Notes: generated from the letters alone by a model not told the origin. DNA of 64,000 nt from Molossus alvarezi (GCA_037176705.1 CM073885.1:220174290-220238289); one strand, 5' to 3'; shown: positions 12,143 to 25,428, counted from the stretch's first letter. A program made the numbers and translations.

Positions 12143-12354
12143 CGAAAATTTTTTAACTGTAAGATGACAGGGGAATTTTTTCTTCAGTTTAGAAACACTT
12201 AGGAGATCCACGAATCCACTTTGATCTGTTGAAGATAAAGCTGTATGTCCATCTATTACTTTTCTGTAAAAAAATAAATTGGCTTTTATAATATAAATGA
12301 GAAATCATTCCCCTGATGCCAATAAAAATTTCAAGTGTCAAGTACATCAGAATA

Positions 12355-12500
12355 CTACTAGCCCAGTGTCAGGAGACTTGGGCTCACCCTGAATGTGTTA
12401 TTAGCCTGCTGCATGACCCTATGTAAGTCACTTCTCCACCAGAAGCCTCCATTTACCTAAAAAAGGAAGACATTAATCAAAGAGGCTGGGTTAACCTCAT
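12355..12500 (+). mobile_element. MIR SINE fragment
   Basis: The text contains gtgtcaggagacttgggctc, gcatgaccctatgtaagtca and cctccatttacct, which follow the MIR order. It is diverged. Confidence 0.65.
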
Positions 12501-12639
12501 TTTAATCTGAAATAAAATAAAAAAGACAATGAAGGACTTACCAAGAGAGATGATTTTTTAAAAAGCATAATTTTAAACTCTCTGAAGAGGTTATAGTGAT
12601 AGGAAAATGGTTTTGTGTGACACAAGGGATATAGACACA

Positions 12640-12815
12640 TAAGATTTTCAGCAGTTAATAAATATTTATTGAATTAGAAGGGCCTACACTCTTAACTACT
12701 CTGAGTTTCCTCACCAGTAAAAGGCAGAGTGTTTTTTGTTTTTATTTTGAGATTAAAATGAGATAATATACTTGTCCCCTAGGAAGAGCTCAATAAATGT
12801 TGAGTATAATTATCC
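12640..12815 (+). mobile_element. MIR SINE fragment
   Basis: A segment ending in attaaaatgagataatatac and ctcaataaatgttgagt resembles a MIR 3' end. The front part is poorly conserved. Confidence 0.55.
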
Positions 12816-14369
12816 TCAGTCGTTCATCATTAATCAGCTGATAAAGACTAGAGAGGCTAAGGAGACAAGCCCATCGGAGATCTCTAATGCAGGACAGAAA
12901 GGGGAGAAAGAAGCTGGGTGAGCGCAGGAAGAGAGGGGAATGGGCAGGGACTGTTGGTGGCAATGAGTCGCCCAGCTCTGAGCTCCCCAGTAAGAGGCTG
13001 AGAGTACATAACTGTGGCAGAGGCTGGTCTAAGACGGACTGTGGTCACAGCCTGAAGGACCCTGGCCATGCCTGCGAAGCAGGCAGCTGCTGGGCAGTGG
13101 CTGTCACTTCTAGTCAGGGAGGTAAACACAGGCCAAGAGGGGGTAGACCTTGCTCACCTGGAAACTAGGAAGGAACGGAAGGAAATCATCCCATAGCCGA
13201 GCTAAAGAGAGGATATAAGATGCAAAACCAAGAGACCAACAACGAGAGCCAATATGTTACAATCTGTCTGTCTCCTTGCCCCCATAACTGTCCCGTCCTC
13301 ACGACAGGTCCCAGGTAAGCCACACTCAGGTTCCGCACGGCCCCACCGCTGAATCAGTCCTGTTCTCAGAGGGGGAAACAGCTCTAGTTAATGGCTCAGA
13401 GTTTTAGTAGTTTGGCATCCTTGCTGCAAACCCTACTGTGACCTTGGACACCCAGCTCCCCAGAAGCTAGGTTCTTCAACCAGTTCCTCAGTGACTCAGA
13501 TTCCTGCTTTATCATTCAGTTCCATTCAGTGATTTGAGATCCTTCCTGGTGCCCCAGGCCCCTCTGGCACTGGCCCAAATCTCAGAGCCCTGAGTCCGGG
13601 TTCAAACCCAATTACAAATGAGTTCAGGTACTTAATTAGTGTCACTGTTAATTACACAGGAAAGGCCCAGAACTTAATGAAAAAATAATGAGTCTTTTTT
13701 TCTTGCGGTACCTGGCGACATTTCATATGGGTCCAAATGACACAGGTGAAAGGACAAACTGCCATTGTCCTGCCCCACGTTTGGCAGGACCCCTCTGTAG
13801 CAGGAGGCTGACCCTATGACTGGGGACTGGCCTCGAGAAGCCGATGGACGCAGGCGAAGCGGGAACTCGGCCTCGCCCCTGAGCGTGGTGCCCCCAGGAC
13901 CGCCTTCAGCGCTCCAGCCCCAGCGGTATCTAGCCATGCCTGGCTAAAAAGACGGACCCAGGAAGCTTTTCCCACCCAAGGGAAATGGACAGGCCCCGAC
14001 CAACTCCACAGGCTCTGCAGAATGAAGATCCTTCTTCCAGCCACGGAGGTCAAGTGTGAGAGGGTTTACTGAACTCCAGCGGTTCCAGAGAAGCCCTCTC
14101 CTCTGACATCTCTAAGGAGAGAGGAGGTGCCCGAGGAACGACGTAGCGACCCAGACTTCCCGTCCGTTGGTACACCTCTTTCACGAAGGATCAGACACTG
14201 CTGAAGTCCTAAATCAGCCGTGGAAGTCAAGAGAGACTGTGTATAGCACAATGAAGGCGAATGGAGCTATTTCACCTAGGTTAAGTGCAGAACATTCCTC
14301 TTTGTGCTTTGAAGACAATAGCAAGGCTTTCTTTTACACGTAAGCAATCCAGACCTTTCCTCAGTTTCC

Positions 14370-15200
14370 TTCCCATTCATCCAGGGGACATCCAGAGACT
14401 TGCTTTATGTCAGCCACTATGCTGGCACTGGGGATACAAAGAATAATAAAGTTTTATCAGCCCCAAACAAGTCACAGGGTAGTAGAAGTGACAGCCAAGT
14501 AAACTGCTAAAATATAGTGTGACTGGTTCTGCAGAGACCTGAACAAGATGCTCAGAGCGGGGAGTACCAACACTGTGTGCTTGGGGCAGGGAGCACCAAC
14601 ACTGTGTGCTTGGGGCAGGGAGCCTTCACTTTTAACTAAGTCACATAGAGTTTATCTCCATGGAAGTGGGTGGGAAAATAAAGGGAAGGACATCCAGGTA
14701 GAAGAAACGGCATGACAAATGCCTAGAAATGTGCAAGCACACAGTACACCCAACTCATAGTGCCTGGAGAAGAGATGAGTAGGGGAAGAGCAGCAGGTGC
14801 AGGAGAAGAGGTAGGAGGGGCCAGATCTTAGCATGCTTCTAGGGTTTGGACAGTATCCTGTGGAACTGCAAGTCACCAATAACACTAGCCAGGGAGGGCA
14901 TGTTCAAATTTGAGTTTCAGGAAGATATTGCCAATAACAGAGTATAAACTTAAGAGAGACAAGATTGGCAGCTAGCAGATTGGCCAGGATCACTTAATGA
15001 GTGATGAGCACTAAGGCAGTGGCAGTGAACTTGAAGAGATGACAGATCTCAAAGCCACTGAGGAGGCAAAATGCCCACCCAGCCTAGTGACTGCAGCGAT
15101 GTAGGTGGTGTGGAGGAGAGTCTAGTCAAGGAAGAAGGATGGCCTTTAGGTTTCTAGAATGGTAGTATTATTAACCTAGATAGAGAACTATTAAGGGGGG
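14370..15200 (-). mobile_element. Antisense L2 LINE
   Basis: The plus strand shows the reverse of the L2 3' region: actatgctggcactggggat, then a segment like ggcatgacaaatgcctagaa, then ggggccagatcttagcatgc. The match is old and gapped. Similar purine-rich sequence continues to about 16010 and may be the same element. Confidence 0.6.
14560..14617 (+). repeat. 29-bp tandem duplication
   Basis: Two adjacent 29-bp copies (14560-14588 and 14589-14617), differing at one base, contain caacactgtgtgcttggggc. They lie inside the antisense L2 and have no evident function. Confidence 0.9.
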
Positions 15201-16159
15201 GATGAGAGGGAGGAGGAGACCGGAGTGGGGATGCAGACGTCAGCTGCCTGTGCAGTGTTCAGCGGAGGTGTACGGTGCACAGTAGGGTCTCAAGGACTGC
15301 GATCTGGGCTGCATACAGAAATGCAGGAGTCACAGAGCACGAGGCCTTTGAGAAAAGACATGTTGCTTGGGGAGAATGCACAGGGAGACAAAGGAAGTAG
15401 TTTATGAATGAGTCTCTGAGAACTGTCACAATTTAAAGGAAGGGGAGCTGGAAAAAAGCCCAAAAAGGAGAAGTAGGAGGTCAACTAGAAGAACATGAGG
15501 GTCTCACAGACTCCTAGTGGGAAGAACAAGGAGGAGGAACTGTCAACGACTCCAGCTGCTACGGAGAGGTGATTCTGATGAGGGTACCCGCATGTCCACA
15601 GGATTTGACAACTAGTGAGCCCTTGCAGACGCCTGATTATGTGGGCTAAGAAATGCATGAAAGAGAAAATGGAGACAGCAAGGCTATTTAAGAAAAAAAC
15701 CTGGCTCTGAAGGAAACAGGTGATAGCGAGAAGACTACAGGGCCCAGGGAGTGAAAAGGTCCTGTTCTAGGTGTTTTGTTTTCAACAATGAGAAGTATGA
15801 GCAAGTTGACAAGACAGGGTGAACACACGCACAGCTGAAGGGACAGGACAGAGAGGATGGCGCTCCTTACGACTCATGAGGAAGCAGGAGGGGACGGCAC
15901 TCTGGAGCCACACGGAGGGAAGGGGATATAACCTTGTGTGGGAGGAGAGCCAGTTACTGAGATGAGAAGAAAGGAGCAGGTAAGATACTGATGCTCAGAG
16001 TATGAAAGGGAAGACAGTCGAAGGGACTTCACACCTGCTGCCCTCTATTTTCATGATGAAGCCTAGAAAGGAAAAAAAGTGGAGGGGATGATATGGTGGG
16101 TTGGGGCACAAGGGACAAAGTAAATGAGGACTAGAAGAGTTGAAACTGATCTGAGACAG

Positions 16160-16255
16160 TAAAGAATAGCCACTAAGATATGGTCTCTGCCGTTAAGGAG
16201 CTTACATTCTGGTAGGGAGACCAAATGAAGTAATTCCTATAAAAAATAATAAGTC
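16160..16255 (-). mobile_element. Antisense L2 3' fragment
   Basis: A phrase like tctctgccgttaaggagctt acattctggtagggagacc matches the reverse of the L2 3' terminus. It stops where a VES SINE begins. Confidence 0.6.
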
Positions 16256-16256
16256 A

Positions 16257-16510
16257 GCCCTGGCCGGTTTTGCTCAGTGGTTAGAGCATTGTCCCGAAGA
16301 CCAGTGAGTTGTGGGTTCGATTCTGGTCAAGGGCACAAACCTGGGTTGTGGTTGGTCCCCAGCCCTGGTCCAGGTCATGCGGGAGGCAGCCTGTCGTGTG
16401 TCCCTCTCACATCAATGATTCTCTCTCTCTTCCTTTCTCCTCTCCCTCCCTCCCACTCTATCAGAAGATAAATGGAAAAATATTCTCGGGTGAAGACTAA
16501 AAAATAATAA
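16257..16510 (+). mobile_element. VES SINE
   Basis: A full VES copy with tRNA-like head GCCCTGGCCGGTTTTGCTC, CT tract and A-rich tail. Flanking AATAATAAGTC and AATAATAAATC suggest the target duplication. Confidence 0.9.
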
Positions 16511-16739
16511 AATAAAATAATAAATCATAAAGAAAAAGTTCCTACTAAAGATAAAACAAGTGCCCAAGGCGTGCAATGCCAAGACAGGAAGCCAACTTGG
16601 GAAGTTGGTAAATTTGCCCTGGGGTGGGGTGGGGTTTATCAGGTTTCATCACAGATCTACTACATTAAGAACAGTGATTTTGAAACAACACCCTTTCTTT
16701 TGGCCACAGAACATATGTTGAGAAACGGCTTCAGAGATT

Positions 16740-17418
16740 AATCTTTGTTTTATAAGACTCCTCCAAATGTACAGTTAAGTGATAAAATGAAAAAAAACAA
16801 TGGAAAAGACCTAAATATAGCCCAATTCTATCTTGCTGGGGCGGGGGTATAAGTGGGTACAACCTGAATAAAGAGCAGTGTGGCAGCACCTAACAACAAC
16901 AAATGTTTAGTAACACGTCTATCAAATGAAAACAGCCTCAATGCTCATCAGTTGCAGATAGTTAAGTCAGTGTGGTACATCCATATAATGGAATATTTAC
17001 ATGTCTATTTAAAAATGGGCCCTGGCCTGTTTGGCTTAGCGGTTAGAGCATCGGCCTGCAGTCCCGAGAGACCGGGGTTCGGTACCCGCTAAGGGCACAT
17101 ACTTCGGTTGCAGTTTGTCCCTGGCCCCAGTTGGGTTGTGTGGGTGGCAACCACTCGATGTGTCCCTTTCACGTCGATGTTTCTCTCTCTCTCTCCCTCC
17201 CACTCTATCTGAACAAAATATCAAAAAATGTCCTCGGGTGAGGATAAAAAAAAAAAAAAATGGAATAGCTCTCTATACATGTTGATATGGAAATATCTAC
17301 AGAATGTATCGTTAAATGCCAATAGTAAGGTACAGAACTGTGTGTATAGTACCCTGCAGTATATGGGGGAAAACATACATAATCACCTATATGTTTATTA
17401 ATATAAATAAAATATTTA
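16740..17418 (+). mobile_element. Old LINE-1 3' part split by a VES SINE
   Basis: Phrases such as cagtgtggtacatccatata and atggaatatttacatgtcta are typical of the L1 ORF2 end. The sequence resumes after the SINE at 17019-17262 and is cut again by SINEs at 17420. It is highly diverged. Confidence 0.6.
17019..17262 (+). mobile_element. VES SINE nested in old L1
   Basis: A VES copy of the main local subfamily, with head, CT tract and A-tail. AAAATGG flanks both ends. Confidence 0.9.
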
Positions 17419-17419
17419 T

Positions 17420-17645
17420 GGTCCGGCTGGTGTGGCTCAGTGGCTGAGCATCAATCCTGCACCAAGAGGTCACCAGTTTGATTCCCAGTCAGGGCACAAG
17501 CCCATGTTGTGGGCCTGATTCCCAGTGGGGGCACGCAGGAGGTGGCCAATCGATGTTCTCTCTCATTGATGTTTCTATCTCTCTCTCCTTCTTACTTTTT
17601 CTCTAAAAATCACTAAAGGAAAATAAAAAATTAAAAAAGAAAAAA
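17420..17645 (+). mobile_element. VES SINE, second subfamily
   Basis: The head GGTCCGGCTGGTGTGGCTCA and body tgattcccagtgggggcacg differ from the main local VES type and resemble the longer bat Ves form with the gcaggaggtggccaatcgat segment. The A-rich tail abuts the next SINE. Confidence 0.85.
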
Positions 17646-17658
17646 AGAATATTTCTGG

Positions 17659-17820
17659 ACCCTGGCTTGGTAGCTCAGTTGGGTAGAGTGTCTTCCCAAT
17701 TAGGCCAAGGTTGTGAGTTCAATCCCCAGTTAGGGCGCATACAACAAGAATCAGCCAATGAATGTACAAATAAGTGGAACAAATCCATGTCTCTCTCTCT
17801 CAAATAAAAATAATTAAAAA
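17659..17820 (+). mobile_element. VES SINE, third (short) subfamily
   Basis: A short tRNA-derived SINE (ccctggcttggtagctcagt, then agaatcagccaatgaatgta and aataagtggaacaaatcc). It closely matches the copy at 23484-23672 and the reverse copy at 25030-25221, and lies directly downstream of another SINE. Confidence 0.82.
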
Positions 17821-18539
17821 CAAAACAATATTTCTGTAAGAATAGTTGAGAAACTAGAAACAATGACTGCATTTTTTCACCAAAGTTCCTTTTGTAACTT
17901 TTGAATTGTGTACCATGTACATGTCTTACCCATTAAGAAACAAAGTATTTTTAAAATGGCCTCTCATTTTAAAAATCTACTTCATGTATTTTGAGATACC
18001 CAAAAAAAGTCAAACAGCTGTTTATTGACTTTTTCAGTAATGCAAATAATTTAATAAGCATTCCTAAAGAGCACAGAATGCTTTTTTACATTTTGGGATC
18101 ACTTTGATCTTTAAGAAGATAAAGAAATATTTTCAAAAAGTATGTGACATCATGAACATATTAATAAGAGTCAGCAGATGATTTAGTCAGAAGACGATTT
18201 AATTTTTAGATTGAGCAAACTAAGTTTTGCTTGTGGGTGTAATTCAAACAAAACCCTTTTGTTGCATTCCTAACCACAGACAAGGAAGCTTTACTGCGTG
18301 GGATGAAACTGGAACTAGCCAGTGACATGATGTCCTTCTTCGATGATTATACTCTAACACAGAGAGATTCGGGAATGCAAAGCATACTTCTGTGAAATCT
18401 TCTATAAAGCAGTTCAGGTATTTCAAGCAGTATTCACTGATCACCTACTATATGCCTTCCACTTACAGAATTATAGTTGTAGCTTTAGCAGGACACAGAT
18501 GATCTTGAGGAGTGTTAGATGCAAGAAAAAGTACTCAAC

Positions 18540-18800
18540 AGAATCACCTTATTATTTATTCAAAAATTATTTGAGTGCCTACTAAGTAATAAGCACCATG
18601 CTAGACACTTGCTCTTTATACTATCTATATGATACAGGACTATTAGTGAGAAAAATGAGGAAAATAAGAAAGATTAAATAACTTGTCCAGTCACAAGAGC
18701 AGTGGGAATCAGAGCTGAAATTTAAATGCAGGCATCTGTCCCCAGAGCCTGTGCTCTTAATTTCTAAGCAATGAGCAGTATGATGAGGTGGGGTGGGCAG
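18540..18800 (+). mobile_element. MIR SINE
   Basis: Motifs in order are gagtgcctactaagtaataa, agtgagaaaaatgaggaaaa and cagagcctgtgctcttaatt, which follow the MIR layout. A second partial MIR-like start lies near 18420-18470. Confidence 0.65.
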
Positions 18801-18829
18801 AGTAGGAAGATGGGCAATAAACAAGAAAG

Positions 18830-19330
18830 CAAATAAACAGGGTATTTTCATGCAGTTATAAGGGCTCTAAAGGAACAAAACTGGGTAATGTGAGTGTGTG
18901 ATTGAGGGTATTGGTTTGGATTAGGGACAGCCTCTTTGAGGAGTACATTTGAACCCAAGGTCTAAATAATAAGAAATGGTCAACAGGTAAAGAACTGGGG
19001 ACAGAGAATTTAACACAGAGGAAATGATGAATGCAAAAGCCTTAAGGTGAGAGTGACTTGGGGGTTTTCAAGAAGCAGGACATTAAAATAAATTTTAAAA
19101 AGCAGGACAGTGTGGCCAACACCTTGCGAGTGAAGAACAGATAGTAGGACAAGTCATCAGATCATATTGGGCCACGAAGGCTATGGAGGCATTCAGAATA
19201 CAAGCACCAAAAAGTTGGTGCTGCTGGTGATCAGTAATGGGGTCTGAAGTTAGCCAAAAGGCTTGGTAGTAGAGTGGGATTTTAATGACCTTGAAGGATT
19301 AGTATGCTTTGGATAAATGGAGAAAGCGAC
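18830..19330 (-). mobile_element. Antisense L2 LINE
   Basis: The plus strand carries the reverse of the L2 3' part: ggacagcctctttgaggagt, catttgaacccaaggtctaa, aatgcaaaagccttaaggtg and attgggccacgaaggctatg. Confidence 0.75.
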
Positions 19331-19689
19331 AACCATTGTATGGAAAACAAACAATTCTAAGAGCTAGAGTTAATTATTTTGTTGATGCTGTTCTTTGATG
19401 AGCTGTTATGCCTGAGATTTTGGGCTCTTCTGGGAGCACTAATGTTATTAAACCATACCACTTATCAACTGGGCATGAGTCTAATGTGCAAGAATACAAA
19501 ATATACTCAACTATCAGTGCTACCAAATAAAACATCGTATTTTCTAACCCACACCTGCCTGCCCACCTATCAGTGGTCTGGTGCACATACTGTAATAGAA
19601 GGCCACATCCTCCATTATAAGGTTCTAGTCTGACCCGTCGCCCAAAACAAAGAAAACGACAAAGGAAATACAATATATCAATATATTCT

Positions 19690-20420
19690 GTAAATTCTGT
19701 TTCTTCAGGATCTTTTTTAGTATTGCTACTATTTCCCCCTATTTTTCCTCATCCATTTTCAAAATTATCAAACATTTCAAGCATATATAAATATATTCAG
19801 ATTAATATAAAGAACATCTTTGTGCTGATCACCAAAATCTATCAAATCTTAATATTTTCCCCATATTCTGGTATTTTTTTTCATTGGTTTGATTCACATA
19901 CTTAAGAAAAAAAGAGCAAAGCCATTAAGCATTTCCTAGCCCCTCCCTCAATTTCTCCTGTTCCCTACAGATAACCTCTGTGGTTAATTTCCTGTGTATC
20001 TTCTCCAATGTTTTCTCACGAAAATATAAGCAAATACGAACATATAATCTCATTTCACCACCTTCACAAAGGGAACTACATGTGGTGTTCTACCCTTGCT
20101 TTTTTTTTTTTTTAACTTAAGTACATACTAGGGATCATTCTATGTCAGTACTTACAGGGCTTCCTCATATCTTGTTTTCCTTTTAGCTGCCTCCTGGTAT
20201 TCTACTGTGTGCATATGTTCCTTTAACCAGACCCTTTTTGTAGATGCTCTTTGATTTCCAGTGTTTTGCTATTACAAATAATGCTTCAATGAACAACCAT
20301 GCCCACACACTATCTTCTATTTATGTTGACATATCTGCAGAAACTCCTGGAAGTGGAATTGCTGGCTCAAAGTAAAATGAACTTGCAATTTTGATAATTA
20401 TTGCTAAATTGCCCCTTTCA
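19690..20420 (-). mobile_element. Antisense LINE-1 3' end
   Basis: Typical reverse L1M 3' UTR and ORF2-tail text is present, such as ctggtattctactgtgtgca, acaaataatgcttcaatgaa and cctggaagtggaattgctgg. The copy is old. Confidence 0.75.
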
Positions 20421-23400
20421 CACTTTAAAGAGGAAACAAACGCAATATCACCAATTAAATGTCACCATACAGTTATTTGGATGGGACTATAGTTACATCT
20501 TCGTCAGTAGAGAAGAATAGATATTTGAACAACGGTGTCTTTTTGGCATTTCCTGTTTACAGGAAAAGGATGGGCCCTAAATACTGATGATGATAACATG
20601 CAGAAGGCAAAAACTGTAAGTCAAGGTACACTGAACTGTGTTCCTAGCATTGTTGCATTTGCAGATCCAGAAGGGCTCTGGAATAAAAACCACCCTATAT
20701 TGAGATATGTTTTCTACAGGTTCAGGGGAAACAGAAAAGCTCTGAGGAATGCTGAAAGAGGTGAAAAAGCCTATCATCTTCCAAAATAAAAAAAAATAAA
20801 AAATAAAAAGTAATTGTCCCTTAACACACAGTTGGCAAAGACATTGTTCTGAGAAACCATTTCACCCTTCAGCATCCGTCTGGTTTCTATGGCTTCGGAG
20901 GCGCTCCCCCAGACCTTTTGGATTCACAGAAAAATCTAACAAGCAAACTTTTACAAGGCTTTTATAATTACCTCAATAATATCTGTGTCTTTAAAAAGTG
21001 GCTCAGTGGGTAGAAAAGTATTCATTAGGTAATATAACTGCTTAGCAACACACAATCCTTTCTGGAAAGAGTTCTTTTTAAATGTCACATCCTGATAATA
21101 TGCCCTGGGGACTTTTGGCTTTGACAATGGAATCACAAGTAAGAGTGAAGTCTGCTAATAGCCTAAGACTCAAACATCTAAAATTTGCATAAAATGTAAA
21201 AAACAAAACAAAACAAAAAAACCCAAAAACTTTCCTATTAAGACTTTACCCCATTCCTGCATACGGTCCCAACATTCTTTCATTCTTTCACTATTTATCT
21301 CCTTACTATCCTCCATTCTGAAACATTTTTTTAAAGATTACATTTTATTGATAACCACACAAAACTATTACTGTAAAAGAGAAGGACGAGCAATGGGGGT
21401 GGGTGTCTTTCACGTAGTCACCAGAGGTTGATGATGTTGAAATGTCCTTTTCCTCAATATTCCCCTTTCAATACTCCTCCCAACTCTGACTAAGACAGAG
21501 AACAGTCAACTCTCCTTCCCACACTTCGGCGTTTACATATAAGTCACAGCAGAAGTTAATACAAACACTGTAAGGTCTTTGATCTAGAACAGCATTCATC
21601 TTTGTCTTTCACTGGCTTTCAAACTCCCTTACAACAGAGCAGCATAGCATAAATGAACAGCGTGACCGCCATCAATAAATAACACTGTCTTTCCAACTGT
21701 CAGTTTGGAATCAGGCATTTTATTTGTTGGAGAAAAGAGGGACTGGCTTTTGCTGATTTCTTCAGATATCAGATATTATGATCTTACAATTTTCCTCTTC
21801 ACTACTTTTCCGCGCCACTGACTATATTGCTAGGACTTAGGAGGAATCACTGCCATGCTGGCTTGTTATCTGCACACACAGACACATGCAGACACCCATA
21901 AATCTCATGGATCTCAGAAAGGGTCAGACAGTTGCAGAGAAGCTAGAAATATTGTGTGTACCCCTGAATTACTGCCCCCTCCTAAAGTAAAGTTGTTCAG
22001 GGGCTCTACCAAAAGGACTCCTGTTGGACAGACTGGGAGCCGCTCAGAGGGCGTAGTGAAAGGTGTGTGTGGCCCTTCCCGTCCCTCAGCGGCTGCAGGG
22101 CTCAGGGGCAGGGGCAGGGAACTCCACTCTCTCTCTGGAAACACACCTCCTTAAGTTACAAATCCACAGAATATTGTCCTTTGAGGGTTTAAAGAAGTCC
22201 AAATACCAACCAAGATATTTCAAAATCAAGTTAATTCATTTTTATACAATGCTAAAGAATAAATTAGATTTTACTTGCCAAAACGAAAGGGTTTTCCTGC
22301 GAGGTAGAAGGTTAATCTTTATGTAGTAACCTTTTCTCCCCCAACACCACTCCAGCTAAACAAGACACATGATGCTCCCCACCAAACCTCCGACACTAAA
22401 GAAACTCAACCTCTTTTGGAGTAAATTTGATGTGTTATATTGTGTTTTTCTCTTCTCTGTTTCACTCTCTCTTTATTTAGAGGAAGAGACCACAAATAAA
22501 AAATTAAAGGCAACAACAAAGAAAAGGACAGAAAGCAGTTATTTCAGATGAAACTCTTAAACAACGGTCTAAAGAAGAATCTGTATTTTAAAATCATACT
22601 GGCAAAAAACTATGCATTAAAAATAAAGCTTTCAGGTAATATTGGAACCTGAATAAAAGAACAATGAAGAGTTTTAAGACAGAGAAGCTGAAAACTTGAA
22701 GAACACTTGCTCCAACTCTTTAGCTCCTACCTACCAACACGTCTGTATTAAATTTTATAACAAGAAGTTTAATCTCCACCAATACTCACACATAACCTGA
22801 CACTGTTGGGGAGAAAATAAAATTCACAAGAATGCTCTCTCTTGCTTTCAAATGAAAGAATGCCAAATAAAACTTGAAAAACCAGCCCTGTGATCCTGCT
22901 CTCTCTATATGTGTTTTATAATATAAGCAGTTCATATTTTTTTACCCTTTACAAGGTACAATAATACGAATATTCAAGTCACCTTTAGATCTAGATCACC
23001 ATGACTGTCGTAGCTACCTGCTCTTTTCCATGTTAAATTTTCTTTTCAGTAAAAGCATCCTTAAAAGCAAGCATTGGCCGTAAGCATAACGCTGAACAAA
23101 TATTTTGAATCAAGATTGTATGGATAAAAGCTGAACTCAAATTACTGTAAATAAGGGAAAAGATTGTCTAGAATTTAAACTTTCAATTGTAACGGAGTGA
23201 AATAATGTAAAACTGGCGATCACAATCAACAATTCCTTTCATATAAACTCAAAGTTGCAAGAGAAGACCTTTTAAAACTGAGAATAAATTCACGGTTTCC
23301 ATTTCTTTACACTAATGTTGGCAATGAGGACAGAGAACTTGGCTACTACTATCTAGGTAAGTAGGCTTTCCCTGTGAGAAACGGAATTGCTCTGAAATTC

Positions 23401-23483
23401 CCCAGGGAAATGGGGAAGCGAAACCGGGGAGTACACAACACAAAGCAATCGCTTATTTGAATGAGATAGAAAGCCATTCTAGC

Positions 23484-23672
23484 CCTGACCAGGAGGTAGC
23501 TCGATTGGTTAGAACGTCATCCTGACACACCAAGGTTATGGGTTCGATACCCAATCAGGGCACATACAAGAATCAACCAATGAATTCATAAATAAGTGGA
23601 ACAACAAATCAAGATTTCTCTTCTTCTCCCCCTTCCTCTTTGTAAAATCAATAAATAAAAAATAAAAAGATT
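23484..23672 (+). mobile_element. VES SINE, short subfamily
   Basis: The head ccctgaccaggaggtagctc and the body with agaatcaaccaatgaattca and aataagtggaacaacaaatc are followed by an A-rich tail. Flanks AAGCCATTCTA and AAGCCACTCTA give an 11-bp target duplication with one mismatch. Confidence 0.88.
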
Positions 23673-25029
23673 TTAAAAAGCCACTCTAAATAGACACATC
23701 ATAAAAAAAATAAGGTGACAGTATATATAGGAGAGAGAATGATTGAAAATTCCCCCACAGAAATATTAATAGTACACTGGCTTACATGAGATACTCAAAT
23801 AATAAGTTTCATGACAACTTAGAGAAACAGGCTTAACCTTAACATGAGGTTGGTTATTTATTTTTCTTTATAAACAGATATAGCACAACATGAACCAGAC
23901 ACTTGTGGAAAGCTTGTCAGTTGAGAACCCTGCAATGAAAGATGCTAAATCTCATTCTAACGAAACAGTGGACTTACCTTGTGGCAAACAGAAACATCCC
24001 AGATAACAACCCTCTGGCCAACTGCACGTCCCGTTCAGGAGTGGGGTAAAGAGCCATTACACCCTGCTACTGCTCTTCCTGCTCCTCCCAGGGCGGCCAA
24101 GCCTTCCAGGCAGCAGGGACCGCCCCGAACTCCCTAAGCTTTGTGCCCGTGGGAGGGATCTCACTCCCAGTCACGTCTGTAAACTGGCCAATTAAAGTTC
24201 AATTCCTGCTCTAGAAGAGGAAAGAAGAGAAGGTGACACCCAGTAATTCTTCCTGAGAAGAACCAGCATCTTAGAAAACAGCATGCAGCTTAGAAATGCC
24301 AGAATTCCATTTTGTGGGCAGGAAGAGGAGGGAACAAGGAAAATCGTCTGCTGATAAAAATGCATCAAACTCAAATCAGGAAGTTTCCTTGAATGATCTT
24401 CCCTGCTAAACCCACACCCTCCTCCACACGCAAAAATGCCACTGTCTGCAAAAGTATACTAATTGCTTTAAGCTTCCCACAGTTTGGGAGGCTAGTGAAG
24501 CAGGGGTTCTATATGGACATCCACCAAGGCCTCCTATGCCGCGCCGTCCGGAGAACACTCAAGTCAGTATCACAGACAGAACTCATTGCCAAGGGAAATG
24601 CAAGGTGCTAGCTGAACCAACCTCACTGCTCACTGAGACTGAATTGGGAGTCAAGACCTGAGTTTCGATTATCCACTCATCTTGATTTACTTTACAGAGC
24701 ACACAACATCACCATGTATGGCTAAGCACTTAATAATTAGATGAGACCATTATCAGAATAAGGTGGTGACTGGTGGTGGAAGGTGAGGAAGGGATGAGAA
24801 GTTCATGGAGGGAAGAACTGGCTCAGAAAATCTAGAGTTTTAAGCTAGAACATTCTGTCTCCTTTCCAACTCACTGAACTACCCTCGCCTAAGGCTTAAC
24901 AGATTTTTTTAGGGAGAAGTTTTGGCCAAGGTTAAGTTAGATAACAGGAGTCCTACTAAATTAGGTACGAGAGAATTCAGAGAAGGATGGGGTTGGATCG
25001 GTGAGAATAAGAAGTTCTGGGCCACTAAG

Positions 25030-25221
25030 TTTTTTTTTTTAACAACTTAAAGAATTAGTTTTATTGCTGAGAGAAAGAGAGAGAGAGAAACATCGATTTG
25101 TTGTTCCACTTGTTTACGCATTCATTAGTTATTTCTTGTATGAGTCCTGCCCGGGGACTGAACCCGCAGCCTTGGTGTTTTGCGTCAATGCTCTAACCAA
25201 CTGAGCTATCTGGCCAGGGCC
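25030..25221 (-). mobile_element. VES SINE, short subfamily
   Basis: A reverse copy of the short subfamily with a T-run at the low end, ttgttgttccacttgtttac in the body and a tRNA-like head at 25160-25221. Confidence 0.87.
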
Positions 25222-25383
25222 TAAGATTTTCTCTCTTGAACTTGGTTGTTTGGCTCGTTCCTGTATACACCTGGGGGAAGGGAAGTTTTTCGTTTTGTTC
25301 TTATAAATAAGTAAGAAATACTTTCTGGCTCTTTTTTTTTTCCCCCATGAAAAGGGAATTATATATACTTGTGGCCCATTGGA

Positions 25384-25428
25384 CTTGGAATTGGCTCAGG
25401 AGGTGGCTCAAGCACTTCCAATTCCAAG
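25384..25428. repeat. Perfect 11-bp inverted repeat
   Basis: CTTGGAATTGG (25384-25394) and its exact reverse complement CCAATTCCAAG (25418-25428) are separated by 23 bases. It may be a chance hairpin or the remnant of a transposon end. Confidence 0.8.
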
